A program made the translations under genes and the position numbers. A stretch of 64,000 nt of DNA from Citrobacter amalonaticus Y19 (GTDB lineage: Bacteria > Pseudomonadota > Gammaproteobacteria > Enterobacterales > Enterobacteriaceae): assembly GCF_000981805.1 (NCBI RefSeq), contig NZ_CP011132.1, forward strand, positions 3,472,001 to 3,536,000, given 5' to 3'. Positions 33,610 through 41,888 of this stretch are shown here, in pieces; position 1 is the first letter of the stretch; every line of letters begins with the position of its first letter. The notes under the pieces were generated by a model. That model ran no database searches and was not told the DNA's origin. It was given only the letters and a program-made list of their open reading frames with translations.

Positions 33610-34932
33610 CTATTCGGTAATGCGACGATAGACCGTTGGTGTGCTTTCCGGCGCTTTATCGTCAAGTATAATTGCCGCTTTGACGGCTTTCGCCGCTTCC
33701 TGCCAGCTGGCTTCATCTTTCGCGTGGATCACCGCCAGCGGACGCTGTCCGTCTACGCTGTCGCCCAGACGAGCCATATCGGTAAAGCCGACGCTGTAAT
33801 CGATCGTATCCGAAGCCTGGCGACGACCGCCGCCCATCGACACTACCGCCATGCCCAGCGCGCGGGTATCCATCGCGCTGACAAACCCTTCGCTATCAGC
33901 GTAAACCGCTTTGCTGAGCATTGCCGTTGGCAGGTATTTCGCGTAGTTCTCAACAAAGTCGGTCGGGCCTTTCTGGGCGGCAACCATACGTCCAAAGACA
34001 TCAGCCGCTTTACCGTTATCCAGCACCGCCTGCAATTTCGCGCGCGCGTCGGCGTCGTCTTTCGCCAGGTTGCCGGAAATCAGCATTTCAACACACAGCG
34101 CCATCGTTACGTCGAACAGGCGTGGGTTGCGGTATTCACCGGTCAGGAACTGCACCGCTTCGCGCACTTCCACCGCATTGCCCGCGCTGGAGGCGAGCAC
34201 CTGGTTCATGTCGGTCAGCAGTGCGGTTGTGCGCACGCCCGCACCGTTCGCCACGCCAACGATCGCTTCCGCCAGCGCTTCAGAGAGTTCATAGGTCGGC
34301 ATAAACGCGCCGCTGCCGACTTTCACGTCCATGACCAGCGCATCCAGCCCTTCCGCCAGTTTTTTCGCCAGAATAGAGCCGGTGATGAGCGGAATGGAAT
34401 CCACCGTCGCGGTGATATCGCGGGTGGCATAAAAACGTTTGTCCGCCGGTGCGAGCGAGCTGGTTTGCCCGATGATCGCCACACCCACGTCCTTAATGAT
34501 TTCGCGGAAACGGTTGTCGTCCGGGAAGATATCAAAGCCCGGGATCGCCTCCAGTTTGTCGAGCGTACCGCCGGTATGGCCCAGTCCGCGACCGGAAATC
34601 ATCGGAATGTAGCCGCCGCAGGCCGCCACCATTGGACCAAGCATCAGCGACGTCACATCGCCCACGCCGCCGGTGGAATGTTTATCCACGATAGGGCCAT
34701 TCAGATTCAGACTCTTCCAGTCCAGGACGGTTCCTGAATCCCGCATTGCCATGGTCAGCGAAACGCGTTCTGGCATAGTCATATCGTGGAAGAAAATGGT
34801 CATCGCCAGGGCGGCGATCTGCCCTTCAGAGACAGTGTTGTCACGAATACCGTTGATAAAGAAACGAATTTCTTCATCACTCAGCGCGTGGCCATCACGT
34901 TTTTTACGAATAATTTCTTGTGCGAGAAACAA
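33610..34932 (-). CDS. deoA: Thymidine phosphorylase
   Basis: 440 residues when started at TTG 34930-34932 (read MFLAQEIIRKKRDG), the E. coli protein length. The TTG is preceded by GGAGG at good spacing. An ATG 12 bases upstream is possible but would overlap that ribosome site. The signature KHSTGGVGD near residues 84-92 binds phosphate, and GRGLGHTGGTLDKLE follows. It phosphorolyses thymidine and deoxyuridine to base and deoxyribose-1-phosphate. It is separated from deoC by 122 bases containing a REP pair. Confidence 0.97.
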   Translation of the reverse strand: MFLAQEIIRKKRDGHALSDEEIRFFINGIRDNTVSEGQIAALAMTIFFHDMTMPERVSLTMAMRDSGTVLDWKSLNLNGPIVDKHSTGGVGDVTSLMLGPMVAACGGYIPMISGRGLGHTGGTLDKLEAIPGFDIFPDDNRFREIIKDVGVAIIGQTSSLAPADKRFYATRDITATVDSIPLITGSILAKKLAEGLDALVMDVKVGSGAFMPTYELSEALAEAIVGVANGAGVRTTALLTDMNQVLASSAGNAVEVREAVQFLTGEYRNPRLFDVTMALCVEMLISGNLAKDDADARAKLQAVLDNGKAADVFGRMVAAQKGPTDFVENYAKYLPTAMLSKAVYADSEGFVSAMDTRALGMAVVSMGGGRRQASDTIDYSVGFTDMARLGDSVDGQRPLAVIHAKDEASWQEAAKAVKAAIILDDKAPESTPTVYRRITE

Positions 34933-34970
34933 GGGAACCTCCATGGGGAAAAGAGTTTGCAGGCGGTTTT

Positions 34971-35045
34971 GCCGGATGGCGGCTAACGCCTTATACGGCC
35001 TACGGTGATATGTCGTAGGCCTGATAAGCGAAGCGCCATCAGGCA
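34971..35045. repeat. REP pair between deoC and deoA
   Basis: GCCGGATGGCGGCTAACGCCTTATACGGCC plus the inverted GTAGGCCTGATAAGCGAAGCGCCATCAGGC. Present within the deo transcript. Confidence 0.9.
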
Positions 35046-35054
35046 CTTAGCACC

Positions 35055-35834
35055 TTAGTAGCTGCTTGCGCTCTTACCGTCGCCGTGACCCAGCGCTTTC
35101 AACAGGCTTGCCAGCAGGCTGGATGCCCCAAAGCGGTAGTGACGGGAATCTGCCCAGTCAGCGCCAAACAGTTCATCCGCAATCGCGAGGAACTGCTGAG
35201 CATCTTCTGCGCTACGCACGCCGCCTGCCGGTTTGAAACCCACAGTTTTGGCAACGCCCATATCGCGGATCACTTCCATCATGATGCGTGCGCTTTCCGG
35301 CGTGGCGTTCACGGGCACTTTACCGGTAGAGGTTTTGATGAAATCCGCACCGGCTTTAATCGCAATTTCAGACGCTTTACGAATAAGTTGCTCTTCTTTC
35401 AGCTCACCGGTTTCGATGATCACTTTCAGCAGCACGTTTGCCGCCGCGCAGGCATCTTTACAAGCTTTAACCAGATCGAAGCCGACCTGCTCATTACCGG
35501 CGATCAGCGCGCGGTACGGGAAAACCACATCCACTTCGTCCGCCCCGTAGGCAATCGCCGCACGGGTTTCCGCCAGCGCGATCTCAATGTCGTCGTTGCC
35601 GTGCGGGAAGTTGGTAACCGTCGCAATACGGATATCCGGGGTGCCCTGCTCTTTCAGCGTCTTACGTGCAATCGGGATAAAACGCGGATAGATGCAGACT
35701 GCAGCGGTGTTGCCGACCGGGGTTTTCGCCTGATGACACAGCGCGATCACTTTTTCATTGGTGTCGTCGTCATTCAGGGTGGTCAGGTCCATCAGTTTCA
35801 GTGCACGCAGGCTGCTTGCAGTTAAATCGCTCAT
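35055..35834 (-). CDS. deoC: Deoxyribose-phosphate aldolase
   Basis: 259 residues from the ATG at 35832-35834 (MSDLTASSLRALKLMDLTTL). Class I aldolase; the Schiff-base Lys lies in FIKTSTG near residue 167, with a second Lys in VGFKPAGG. It cleaves deoxyribose-5-phosphate to acetaldehyde and glyceraldehyde-3-phosphate. First gene of the deo operon and divergent from yjjI. The DeoR and CRP sites that control it are listed separately. Confidence 0.98.
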   Translation of the reverse strand: MSDLTASSLRALKLMDLTTLNDDDTNEKVIALCHQAKTPVGNTAAVCIYPRFIPIARKTLKEQGTPDIRIATVTNFPHGNDDIEIALAETRAAIAYGADEVDVVFPYRALIAGNEQVGFDLVKACKDACAAANVLLKVIIETGELKEEQLIRKASEIAIKAGADFIKTSTGKVPVNATPESARIMMEVIRDMGVAKTVGFKPAGGVRSAEDAQQFLAIADELFGADWADSRHYRFGASSLLASLLKALGHGDGKSASSY

Positions 35835-35881
35835 AACATTCTCCAACGGCGTTGCCGTATAAAATTCTCACCTTGCGAGTC

Positions 35882-35897
35882 TGTTAGTATTCTAACA
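35882..35897. promoter_or_regulatory. DeoR operator O2 at deoP2
   Basis: TGTTAGTATTCTAACA is an almost perfect palindrome and on the deo strand reads TGTTAGAATACTAACA, the known E. coli deoO2 sequence. It sits 48 bases upstream of the deoC start. Confidence 0.93.
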
Positions 35898-35914
35898 TCC
35901 ACTCGCCATTACAC

Positions 35915-35975
35915 TTCGATATACATCACAGTTAATGAAAACTACGTACAAATTTGCATTACTGTAATGAGATCA
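35915..35975 (-). promoter_or_regulatory. CRP/CytR region of deoP2
   Basis: On the deoC strand, TGTGATGTATATCGAA (35915-35930) matches the promoter-proximal CRP site of E. coli deoP2. A second half-conserved site, around ATCTCATTACAGTAATGC (about 35955-35973), corresponds to the distal CRP site. CytR binds between the two in E. coli. Sites are assigned by similarity. Confidence 0.7.
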
Positions 35976-36095
35976 ACTTCAAATAATAGCCTTTCTCTGT
36001 CGATTTCTTCTCCACTCAGGCGCATCAGGATCAAAGTGCCAGCAGCACATCTTTCTACAATGACGTTATGATCTTCGGCCGATAAAGGAATTCCG

Positions 36096-37646
36096 ATGCC
36101 TACGCCCCATGAAACCGCGCTGCAACAACGTTGCCAGCAAATCGTCACCAGCACACTCCTCAGTCCAGAGCAGAAACGCCATTTTCTCGCGCTGGAAGCA
36201 GAGAACAACCTGCCTTACCCCGCACTGCCCGCCGGGGCGCGCCAGGCGCTGGACGACGGGGTTATCTGCGATATGTTCGAAGGTCACGCGCCGTATAAAC
36301 CACGCTATGTCCTTCCCGATTACGCCCGTTTTCTGGCTAACGGTTCAGCCTGGCTGGAACTGGAAGGGGCGAAAGATCTGGACGATGCGCTGTCCCTGCT
36401 GACCATTCTGTATCACCACGTACCTTCCGTGACATCAATGCCGGTTTACCTGGGGCAACTGGATACGCTGCTGCAACCGTATGTGAAAATTCTAACACAA
36501 GAAGCGATCGATATTCGAATAAAACGTTTCTGGCGTTATCTCGACAGAACGCTGCCTGACGCCTTCATGCATGCCAATATTGGCCCCGCCGATACCCCCA
36601 TCACGCGAGCCATTTTACGCGCCGATGCCGAATTAAAGCAGGTTGCACCTAACCTGACGTTCATTTACGACCCAGAGATCACCCCCGATGATCTGCTGCT
36701 GGAAGTGGCAAAAAACATCTGTGAGTGCAGCAAGCCGCATATTTCCAACGGGCCTGTAAATGATAAAATTTTCACAAAAGGTCGCTATGGTATCGTTAGC
36801 TGTTACAACTCGCTGCCCCTTGCCGGCGGCGGCAGCACGCTGGTTCGTCTCAATCTGAAAGCCATTGCCGGGCGCAGTACCTCTGTTGATGACTTCTTTA
36901 ACCGCACGTTGCCGTACTATTGCCAGCAGCAAATCGCCATCATTGATGCGCGATGTGAGTTCCTCTATGACAAATCACATTTCTTTGAGAATAGCTTCCT
37001 GGTGCAGGAAGGGTTGATCGATCCGCAACGGTTTGTGCCGATGTTCGGTATGTATGGTCTGGCGGAGGCGGTTAACCTGCTGTGCGAAAAAGCGGGCATG
37101 AATGCGCGCTACGGCAAAGATGAGACGGCAAACGATCTGGGTTATCGCATCAGCGCCCAGTTGGCGGATTTTGTCGAAAACACGCCGGTGAAATACGGCT
37201 GGCAGCAGCGCGCCATGCTGCACGCCCAGTCGGGGATCAGTTCGGATATCGGCACCACGCCAGGAGCGCGTTTGCCCTATGGTGATGAACCGGATCCGAT
37301 CACCCATCTACAGACCGTCGCGCCGCATCATGCCCATTATCAGTCCGGGATCAGCGACATTCTGACGCTCGATGAGACCATCAAACGTAACCCGCAGGCG
37401 CTGGTGCAACTCTGTCTGGGTGCGTTCAAAGCGGGAATGCGCGAGTTTACCGCCAACGTTAGCGGCAACGATCTGGTCCGCGTCACGGGGTACATGGTGC
37501 GCCTGTCCGATCTGGAAAAATACCGCGCCGCTGGCTCGCGGACGAATACCACCTGGCTGGGTGAAGAGGCCGCGCGCAATACACATATTCTGGAACGCCA
37601 ACCTCGTGTCGTGAGTCATGAACAGCAGATGCGCTTTAGTAAGTAA
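36096..37646 (+). CDS. yjjI: YjjI, glycyl-radical-enzyme-like protein of unknown substrate
   Basis: 516 residues, equal to E. coli YjjI (DUF3029). The C-terminal glycyl-radical motif is seen as VRVTGYM near residues 464-470, and the paired activase yjjW overlaps its 3' end by 29 bases. Together these support a radical enzyme. It is shorter than pyruvate formate-lyase and its substrate is not known. It diverges from deoC, and two DeoR operators of the deo system lie inside its coding sequence. Anaerobic nucleoside or deoxyribose-linked metabolism is a guess from context only. Confidence 0.92.
   Translation: MPTPHETALQQRCQQIVTSTLLSPEQKRHFLALEAENNLPYPALPAGARQALDDGVICDMFEGHAPYKPRYVLPDYARFLANGSAWLELEGAKDLDDALSLLTILYHHVPSVTSMPVYLGQLDTLLQPYVKILTQEAIDIRIKRFWRYLDRTLPDAFMHANIGPADTPITRAILRADAELKQVAPNLTFIYDPEITPDDLLLEVAKNICECSKPHISNGPVNDKIFTKGRYGIVSCYNSLPLAGGGSTLVRLNLKAIAGRSTSVDDFFNRTLPYYCQQQIAIIDARCEFLYDKSHFFENSFLVQEGLIDPQRFVPMFGMYGLAEAVNLLCEKAGMNARYGKDETANDLGYRISAQLADFVENTPVKYGWQQRAMLHAQSGISSDIGTTPGARLPYGDEPDPITHLQTVAPHHAHYQSGISDILTLDETIKRNPQALVQLCLGAFKAGMREFTANVSGNDLVRVTGYMVRLSDLEKYRAAGSRTNTTWLGEEAARNTHILERQPRVVSHEQQMRFSK
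36482..36497. promoter_or_regulatory. DeoR operator O1 (deoP1), inside yjjI
   Basis: TGTGAAAATTCTAACA carries a perfect right half (TTCTAACA) of the DeoR operator. It starts exactly 600 bases from O2; the classical O1-O2 spacing in E. coli is about 599. Confidence 0.75.
36761..36776. promoter_or_regulatory. DeoR auxiliary operator OE, inside yjjI
   Basis: TGATAAAATTTTCACA agrees with the palindrome TGTTAGAATTCTAACA at 12 of 16 positions. It lies 279 bases beyond O1 and 879 beyond O2, the spacing I recall for deoOE in E. coli. Confidence 0.6.
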
Positions 37647-38481
37647 GGTTATTCCTTTTTCTTGTGTGGACGGGCCGGGCAGTCGTCTGGCCCTGTTTCT
37701 GCAAGGGTGCAATCTGCGCTGTAAGAATTGCCACAACCCGTGGACGATGGGGCGCTGCAACGACTGCGGCGAGTGCGTTCCGCAGTGCCCGCATCAGGCG
37801 CTGAGTCTCAGTGCCGGGAATGTTGTCTGGCAGGCCGATGTCTGCGAACAGTGTGACACCTGTTTGCAGATGTGCCCGCAACAGGCAACGCCAATGGCGC
37901 AGACGATGAGCGTTGACGACGTGCTGCGCCAGATCCACAAAGCATCATTGTTTATTGAGGGGATCACCGTCAGCGGCGGCGAAGCCACGACGCAACTGCC
38001 TTTCATGGTGGATTTATTTACGGCGATTAAGGCCGATCCGCAACTCCAGTCGCTGACCTGTCTGGTTGACAGCAATGGGTTGTTGAGCGAAACCGGTTGG
38101 GAGAAATTACTGCCAGTTTGCGATGGCGCGATGCTCGATCTCAAAGCCTGGGATAGCGCGCGCCACCTTGCACTCACCGGTCGGGATAACGCGCAGATCA
38201 AGCGCAGCATTACGCTGCTGGCACAGCGGGGAAAACTAGCGGAACTGCGTCTGCTGGTGATTCCCGGACAGGTGGATTATTTGCAGCACATCGATTCGCT
38301 TGCGATCTTTATTTCGCAATTGGGCAATGTGCCAGTGCGGTTAAATGCGTTTCATGCGCATGGGGTCTTTGGAGAAGCGAGTGAATGGGCGAGCGCTACG
38401 CCGAACGACGTGCAGCAACTGGCAACGGCATTACAGCAACGCGGCGTGGATAATCTGATCTTTCCGGCGTTGTATTTATGA
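37618..38481 (+). CDS. yjjW: YjjW, radical-SAM glycyl-radical-enzyme activase
   Basis: 287 residues, starting inside the end of yjjI. The radical SAM cluster CNLRCKNC (CxxxCxxC, residues 31-38) is followed by two ferredoxin-type clusters, CNDCGECVPQCP (about 47-58) and CEQCDTCLQMCP (about 78-89), and the SAM-binding GGEATTQ. This layout is that of glycyl-radical activases with an inserted 2[4Fe-4S] domain. It should install the glycyl radical on YjjI under anaerobic conditions. Confidence 0.95.
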   Translation: MNSRCALVSKVIPFSCVDGPGSRLALFLQGCNLRCKNCHNPWTMGRCNDCGECVPQCPHQALSLSAGNVVWQADVCEQCDTCLQMCPQQATPMAQTMSVDDVLRQIHKASLFIEGITVSGGEATTQLPFMVDLFTAIKADPQLQSLTCLVDSNGLLSETGWEKLLPVCDGAMLDLKAWDSARHLALTGRDNAQIKRSITLLAQRGKLAELRLLVIPGQVDYLQHIDSLAIFISQLGNVPVRLNAFHAHGVFGEASEWASATPNDVQQLATALQQRGVDNLIFPALYL

Positions 38482-38484
38482 CCT

Positions 38485-38569
38485 GCCGGATGGCGGCTGA
38501 CGCCTTATCCGGCCTACAAAAGCGACATATGCCGACCGTAGGCCTGATAAGCGAAGCGCCATCAGGCAT
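38485..38569. repeat. REP pair between yjjW and yjjV
   Basis: GCCGGATGGCGGCTGACGCCTTATCCGGCC and the inverted GTAGGCCTGATAAGCGAAGCGCCATCAGGC between convergent genes. Confidence 0.9.
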
Positions 38570-38608
38570 GCAACTACTGGATGGTGGGCCAATCAATCGT
38601 ATGATCGC

Positions 38609-39385
38609 TTATACATCAAACAATGTGGTCGTATTGCGATACAGCGCGTCTGCAATCTGTTCCGCAGGTTCCGGGCGTAATTCACACAGCACCCCGAACA
38701 CTCTCGCCACCTGCTCCGGGCGATTTGGCTGCCCCTGAAAACCACTCAGCGGCATATCCGGCGCATCGGTCTCCAGCAGTAGCGATTCCAGCGGCAATCG
38801 CGCCATCACGTCGCGGGTTTTACTGGCGCGCGGATAGGTGATCGTTCCGCCCACCCCAATCTTATAGCCCAGTTGCACAAAACGTTCTGCCTGCTGCAGA
38901 CTGCCAGCGAAACCGTGCACCACGCCGGTTCGCGGCAGATCCTGACGCTTAAGATGCATTGCCAGCGTGTCATGCGTGCGCCGGGAATGCAGGATCACCG
39001 GCAAATCGTAGCGCCTGGCCAGCTGTAGCTGTGCTTCCAGAAACCGTTCCTGCTTCGCGAACTGCGGATCGTCGCGATACCGATCCAGACCGATCTCGCC
39101 AATGGCGATCACCTTTGTCGGACGCGTCTCCAGCGCCTGTTGCAGACGCGCAAGATCGTCATCGGTATGTTGCTCAATCACAATGGGATGCAGTCCCAGT
39201 GCGGCATACAGCGGGGAAAAACGTTCCGCCAGCGCCCGCACGCGGGCAAAGTTTTCCGCTGCGGTGGCCGGAATAATGATCGTCTCAACGCCCGCTTCGC
39301 CAGCGAGTTGCAGGCTGTGGGCTTCATCCCCCGTAAAAGGCGGGAAGTCGAAGTGACAGTGGGTGTCGATAAAGCGAAAACTCAC
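38609..39385 (-). CDS. yjjV: YjjV, TatD-family metal-dependent hydrolase
   Basis: 258 residues. TatD amidohydrolase fold with the first metal motif HCHFD (residues 9-13, DTHCHFDFP), GEIGLD near 97-102, the HSR segment VILHSRRTHD, and the C-terminal ETDAPDMPL. Family members are 3'-5' DNA exonucleases and possible D-aminoacyl-tRNA or DNA-repair enzymes; the role of YjjV itself is not settled. Its ATG overlaps the yjjU stop (ATGA), so the two are co-translated. Confidence 0.94.
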   Translation of the reverse strand: MSFRFIDTHCHFDFPPFTGDEAHSLQLAGEAGVETIIIPATAAENFARVRALAERFSPLYAALGLHPIVIEQHTDDDLARLQQALETRPTKVIAIGEIGLDRYRDDPQFAKQERFLEAQLQLARRYDLPVILHSRRTHDTLAMHLKRQDLPRTGVVHGFAGSLQQAERFVQLGYKIGVGGTITYPRASKTRDVMARLPLESLLLETDAPDMPLSGFQGQPNRPEQVARVFGVLCELRPEPAEQIADALYRNTTTLFDV

Positions 39386-40455
39386 GCCAGATCCTCATTA
39401 CTGAATGTCGTATCGTTAGCCTGCGGCGCATCGCTCAGCGCCGCTACATGGGTATCGTTGGCTACCGGTGCTGGCGGGACCACCACCGGCGTTGGCGTGA
39501 CCGTCTGCAGCGGGTGGCGTGATAACGGCGGCTCGGCGGCCAGCAGTTTTCCTACGGTCGCCAGGAAGTAGCGCCCGCACAGTCGCCCAATTTTATAGTC
39601 TTCCCGTAGCGCCGGAATGCGACTTCCCAGCGCCATACTTTTCAGCGGTTTCGGCGGGTAGATTTCAAAGATCTTCAGCTTGCCCGGCGGTTTTTCAATG
39701 AATCGCTGAATTTCCGTATAGCTGGCTTCATGATGCTGGACCAGATTGACCAGTGGTTGCAGGCTACTTTCGCCCAGCCAGCGCTCCATCCGCCTGAACC
39801 ACTGCGGGGTGTAATACATTTGCGAAGGCACAGTCCGAATCACCACCAGCGTTTTCGCCCCTTGTTTCACAGCCTCGCGAACCGGGATTGCATCGCTGAT
39901 CCCGCCATCGAGGTAATTGATCCCCTCCAGGGACACGCCGCTGCGATAGAACCCCGGGATCGCACTGGACGCCCGGATCAAATCGAGCCAGTTCTGAGTA
40001 TTGGGAGAGAAATAGTTCGGCGTGTAGTCATCACCCCGACAGGCGCACATGTAAAACGATTTCCCCGTTTCGAACAGGCGCGAGGCGGTATCCATCTGCA
40101 ACGGCATCTGGCTCGCCGTGGACTCCACCAGCCAGTCGAGATCGATCAGATTTCCACCACGCACAAAGCGTACCGGGTCAAAGAATTCCCGTCTGGTGGT
40201 ATAGCGCATAATGACTTTGCGCCCGTAGCCGGGCTGGTTGCACAGATAGGCCGACAAATTTTGCGCCCCCGCAGAGGTGCCGTAATAGAGATCGAACGGA
40301 TTAAACTGCGCGCGCATGAACTCGTCCAGCACACCTGCTGTAAAGATGCCACGCTGCCCGCCGCCCTCGCAGACCAACGCCAGGCGACCCGGTTTGAACG
40401 TTCTTAATGACAACGGCGCAATATTGCCGAGCGTGACGGGTATACGCTGTCCCAA
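39382..40455 (-). CDS. yjjU: YjjU, patatin-like phospholipase
   Basis: 357 residues when started at TTG 40453-40455 (read MGQRIPVTLGNIAP), which has an AGGAAAG ribosome site and gives the E. coli length; an ATG 36 bases upstream is less likely. Patatin hallmarks: oxyanion CEGGGQRGIFTAG (about 28-40), nucleophile motif GTSAGA (about 59-64) and catalytic Asp in DGGISDAIP (about 178-186). A serine acylhydrolase of unknown physiological substrate. The proline-rich C-terminus is low complexity. Operon with yjjV. Confidence 0.92.
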   Translation of the reverse strand: MGQRIPVTLGNIAPLSLRTFKPGRLALVCEGGGQRGIFTAGVLDEFMRAQFNPFDLYYGTSAGAQNLSAYLCNQPGYGRKVIMRYTTRREFFDPVRFVRGGNLIDLDWLVESTASQMPLQMDTASRLFETGKSFYMCACRGDDYTPNYFSPNTQNWLDLIRASSAIPGFYRSGVSLEGINYLDGGISDAIPVREAVKQGAKTLVVIRTVPSQMYYTPQWFRRMERWLGESSLQPLVNLVQHHEASYTEIQRFIEKPPGKLKIFEIYPPKPLKSMALGSRIPALREDYKIGRLCGRYFLATVGKLLAAEPPLSRHPLQTVTPTPVVVPPAPVANDTHVAALSDAPQANDTTFSNEDLA

Positions 40456-40520
40456 CTCTGCTTTCCTGTTTCTTATTACGTAATGTGCCAAAATAACGCA
40501 AATAGGCGGCGGCTAAAACC

Positions 40521-40547
40521 GAAAAAGCCAGTCCACCGGACTGGCTT
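40521..40547 (-). terminator. Intrinsic terminator of ytjA
   Basis: Minus-strand stem AAGCCAGTCC / GGACTGGCTT followed by TTTC, 30 bases after the ytjA stop and before yjjU. Confidence 0.85.
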
Positions 40548-40576
40548 GACAGCAAAATCGTTGTACGCTTTACGCG

Positions 40577-40738
40577 CTAGGGCCGCTTACGCCCTGTAAA
40601 CAGGCTGACCAGGAAGAGAATAATCCCGACGACGAAGACAATTTTCGCCGCGCCCGCTGCCGTGCCGGCCAGTCCACCAAATCCCAGAGCGGCGGCAATT
40701 AACGCGATAACCAGAAATATAATGCCCCAACGAAACAT
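40577..40738 (-). CDS. ytjA: YtjA, small two-helix membrane protein (DUF1328)
   Basis: 53 residues from the ATG at 40736-40738 (MFRWGIIFLVIALIAAALG), equal to E. coli YtjA. Two membrane helices separated by GGLAGTAAGAA. DUF1328 proteins are widespread, often stress-induced and of unknown function. The ATG has an AGGAGAAGC ribosome site; 20 codons upstream in frame are non-coding. It lies downstream of osmY on the same strand and may share its stress control. Confidence 0.92.
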   Translation of the reverse strand: MFRWGIIFLVIALIAAALGFGGLAGTAAGAAKIVFVVGIILFLVSLFTGRKRP

Positions 40739-40829
40739 ACGCTTCTCCTTTACCATAGTTAATGTCGACCGCTTGATATGAGCGCTCAGGCCACTCATTC
40801 ACGCTATTGTTTATGTGGTGCTCATGACG

Positions 40830-40851
40830 TCCTCCGACCCAGGCCGGAGGA
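40830..40851 (-). terminator. Hairpin between osmY and ytjA
   Basis: TCCTCCG / CGGAGGA 7-bp stem 13 bases after the osmY stop, with no following T run. It may be a weak terminator or an mRNA-stabilising hairpin. Confidence 0.4.
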
Positions 40852-40863
40852 GAAAACGAAGAC

Positions 40864-41481
40864 TTATTGCGCTTTCAGATCGTTTTTGACGCTTTTTACG
40901 CCATCAACGGCTTTCGCGATGCTCTCAGCGCGCTCGATTTGCGCCTGAGAATCCACGGTGCCGGAAAGCTGGACCACACCATCGGTCGTTTCAACTTTCA
41001 CTTTGCGGGAAGGAACGATGTCATCCGCCAGCAGTTTCGCTTTGATCTCGCTGGTCGTTGCCGTATCGCCGGCATAGCCTTTCACGGTGTCTGATTTACT
41101 GTCGCGAACGTGGAGCTTGTCGCTGACGGAAGTGACGCCTTCAACGCCTTTCGCCACGGTCACGGCCTCTTCCGCCTGCGCCTGGCTTTCGACGAAGCCA
41201 CTCAGCGTCACCACTTTCTGATCGGTTTTGACGGAAATATCGGTGCTCTTAATGCTTTCATGATCCACCAGTGCCGCTTTCACTTTCGCAGTAATGGCGC
41301 TGTCATCCATGAAATTACCGACTTTATTCATAGAGCTATCGACTTTCTGCCCTGCGCTTTCTACACCGGATTGCGCTTTATCCATGGTGGTGTTTTCTGC
41401 ATACGCAGAACCCGTTGCCACAGCGGAGGTCAACATCACGGCCAGCAGAGTTTTAGAAATCTTCAGTCTTGTCATAGTCAT
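40864..41481 (-). CDS. osmY: OsmY, periplasmic stress chaperone with two BON domains
   Basis: 205 residues; signal peptide to AYA at about residue 28. Two BON domains (about 55-125 and 135-203) share the pattern ITAKVKAAL...VVTLSGFV and SEIKAKLLAD...VVQLSGTV. The region just after the signal peptide is four residues longer than in E. coli (201). OsmY is strongly sigma-S and osmotically induced and acts as a periplasmic chaperone. The 407-base gap upstream holds its promoter. Confidence 0.96.
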   Translation of the reverse strand: MTMTRLKISKTLLAVMLTSAVATGSAYAENTTMDKAQSGVESAGQKVDSSMNKVGNFMDDSAITAKVKAALVDHESIKSTDISVKTDQKVVTLSGFVESQAQAEEAVTVAKGVEGVTSVSDKLHVRDSKSDTVKGYAGDTATTSEIKAKLLADDIVPSRKVKVETTDGVVQLSGTVDSQAQIERAESIAKAVDGVKSVKNDLKAQ

Positions 41482-41888
41482 CGATTAATTCCTGTATGGT
41501 TTGCTCATAATTTGAGCTCAGGCAACATAAGGTTGCATTGCTGAATGTGGTGAAAAATTCACCCAGCTCAGAAGTCAATGGCAGCGGTCACAATCACAAA
41601 AGGTGATGATGATGCGCTGACAGGTGGCTCTCTGAGTCAGTTATTAATATCGTAACTACAATAGACATTAGCTTTAAGCACTTAACTTCACGCATTGAAC
41701 GGTATTTAAAGCCAATATTTATGTCATCACTTTGTTAAATATAGATCACAATTTTGAAAAAGCGCGGCGAATTGCGCAAAAAACAGGCAGTCATAAGCAA
41801 AACAGAGGGATTTAAGAACATTCCGCAACGGGCTAATAAGGCAGGAAAAGTCGCAGGGCGCAGCGGCTGCCGCGCCCTGAAGGAGGGA
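41482..41888. promoter_or_regulatory. Gene-free region upstream of osmY
   Basis: This 407-base stretch separates prfC from osmY on the same strand. It includes the osmY promoter and leader and, at its far end, the prfC terminator. The osmY-proximal half is A/T rich. I could not assign the -10 element by eye, and saw no small gene with a convincing ribosome site. Confidence 0.5.
41854..41879 (-). terminator. Intrinsic terminator of prfC
   Basis: Minus-strand stem CAGGGCGC / GCGCCCTG with an inner CGGCAGCCG pairing, then CGACTTTTCC. It begins 10 bases after the prfC stop. Confidence 0.75.

Noticed and set aside
32470..34737. 755-codon open frame on the plus strand
   Set aside because: It lies exactly antisense to deoB and deoA, which are full-length and conserved. 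Its His/Arg/Gln/Phe-rich translation is typical of the shadow of GC-rich codons.
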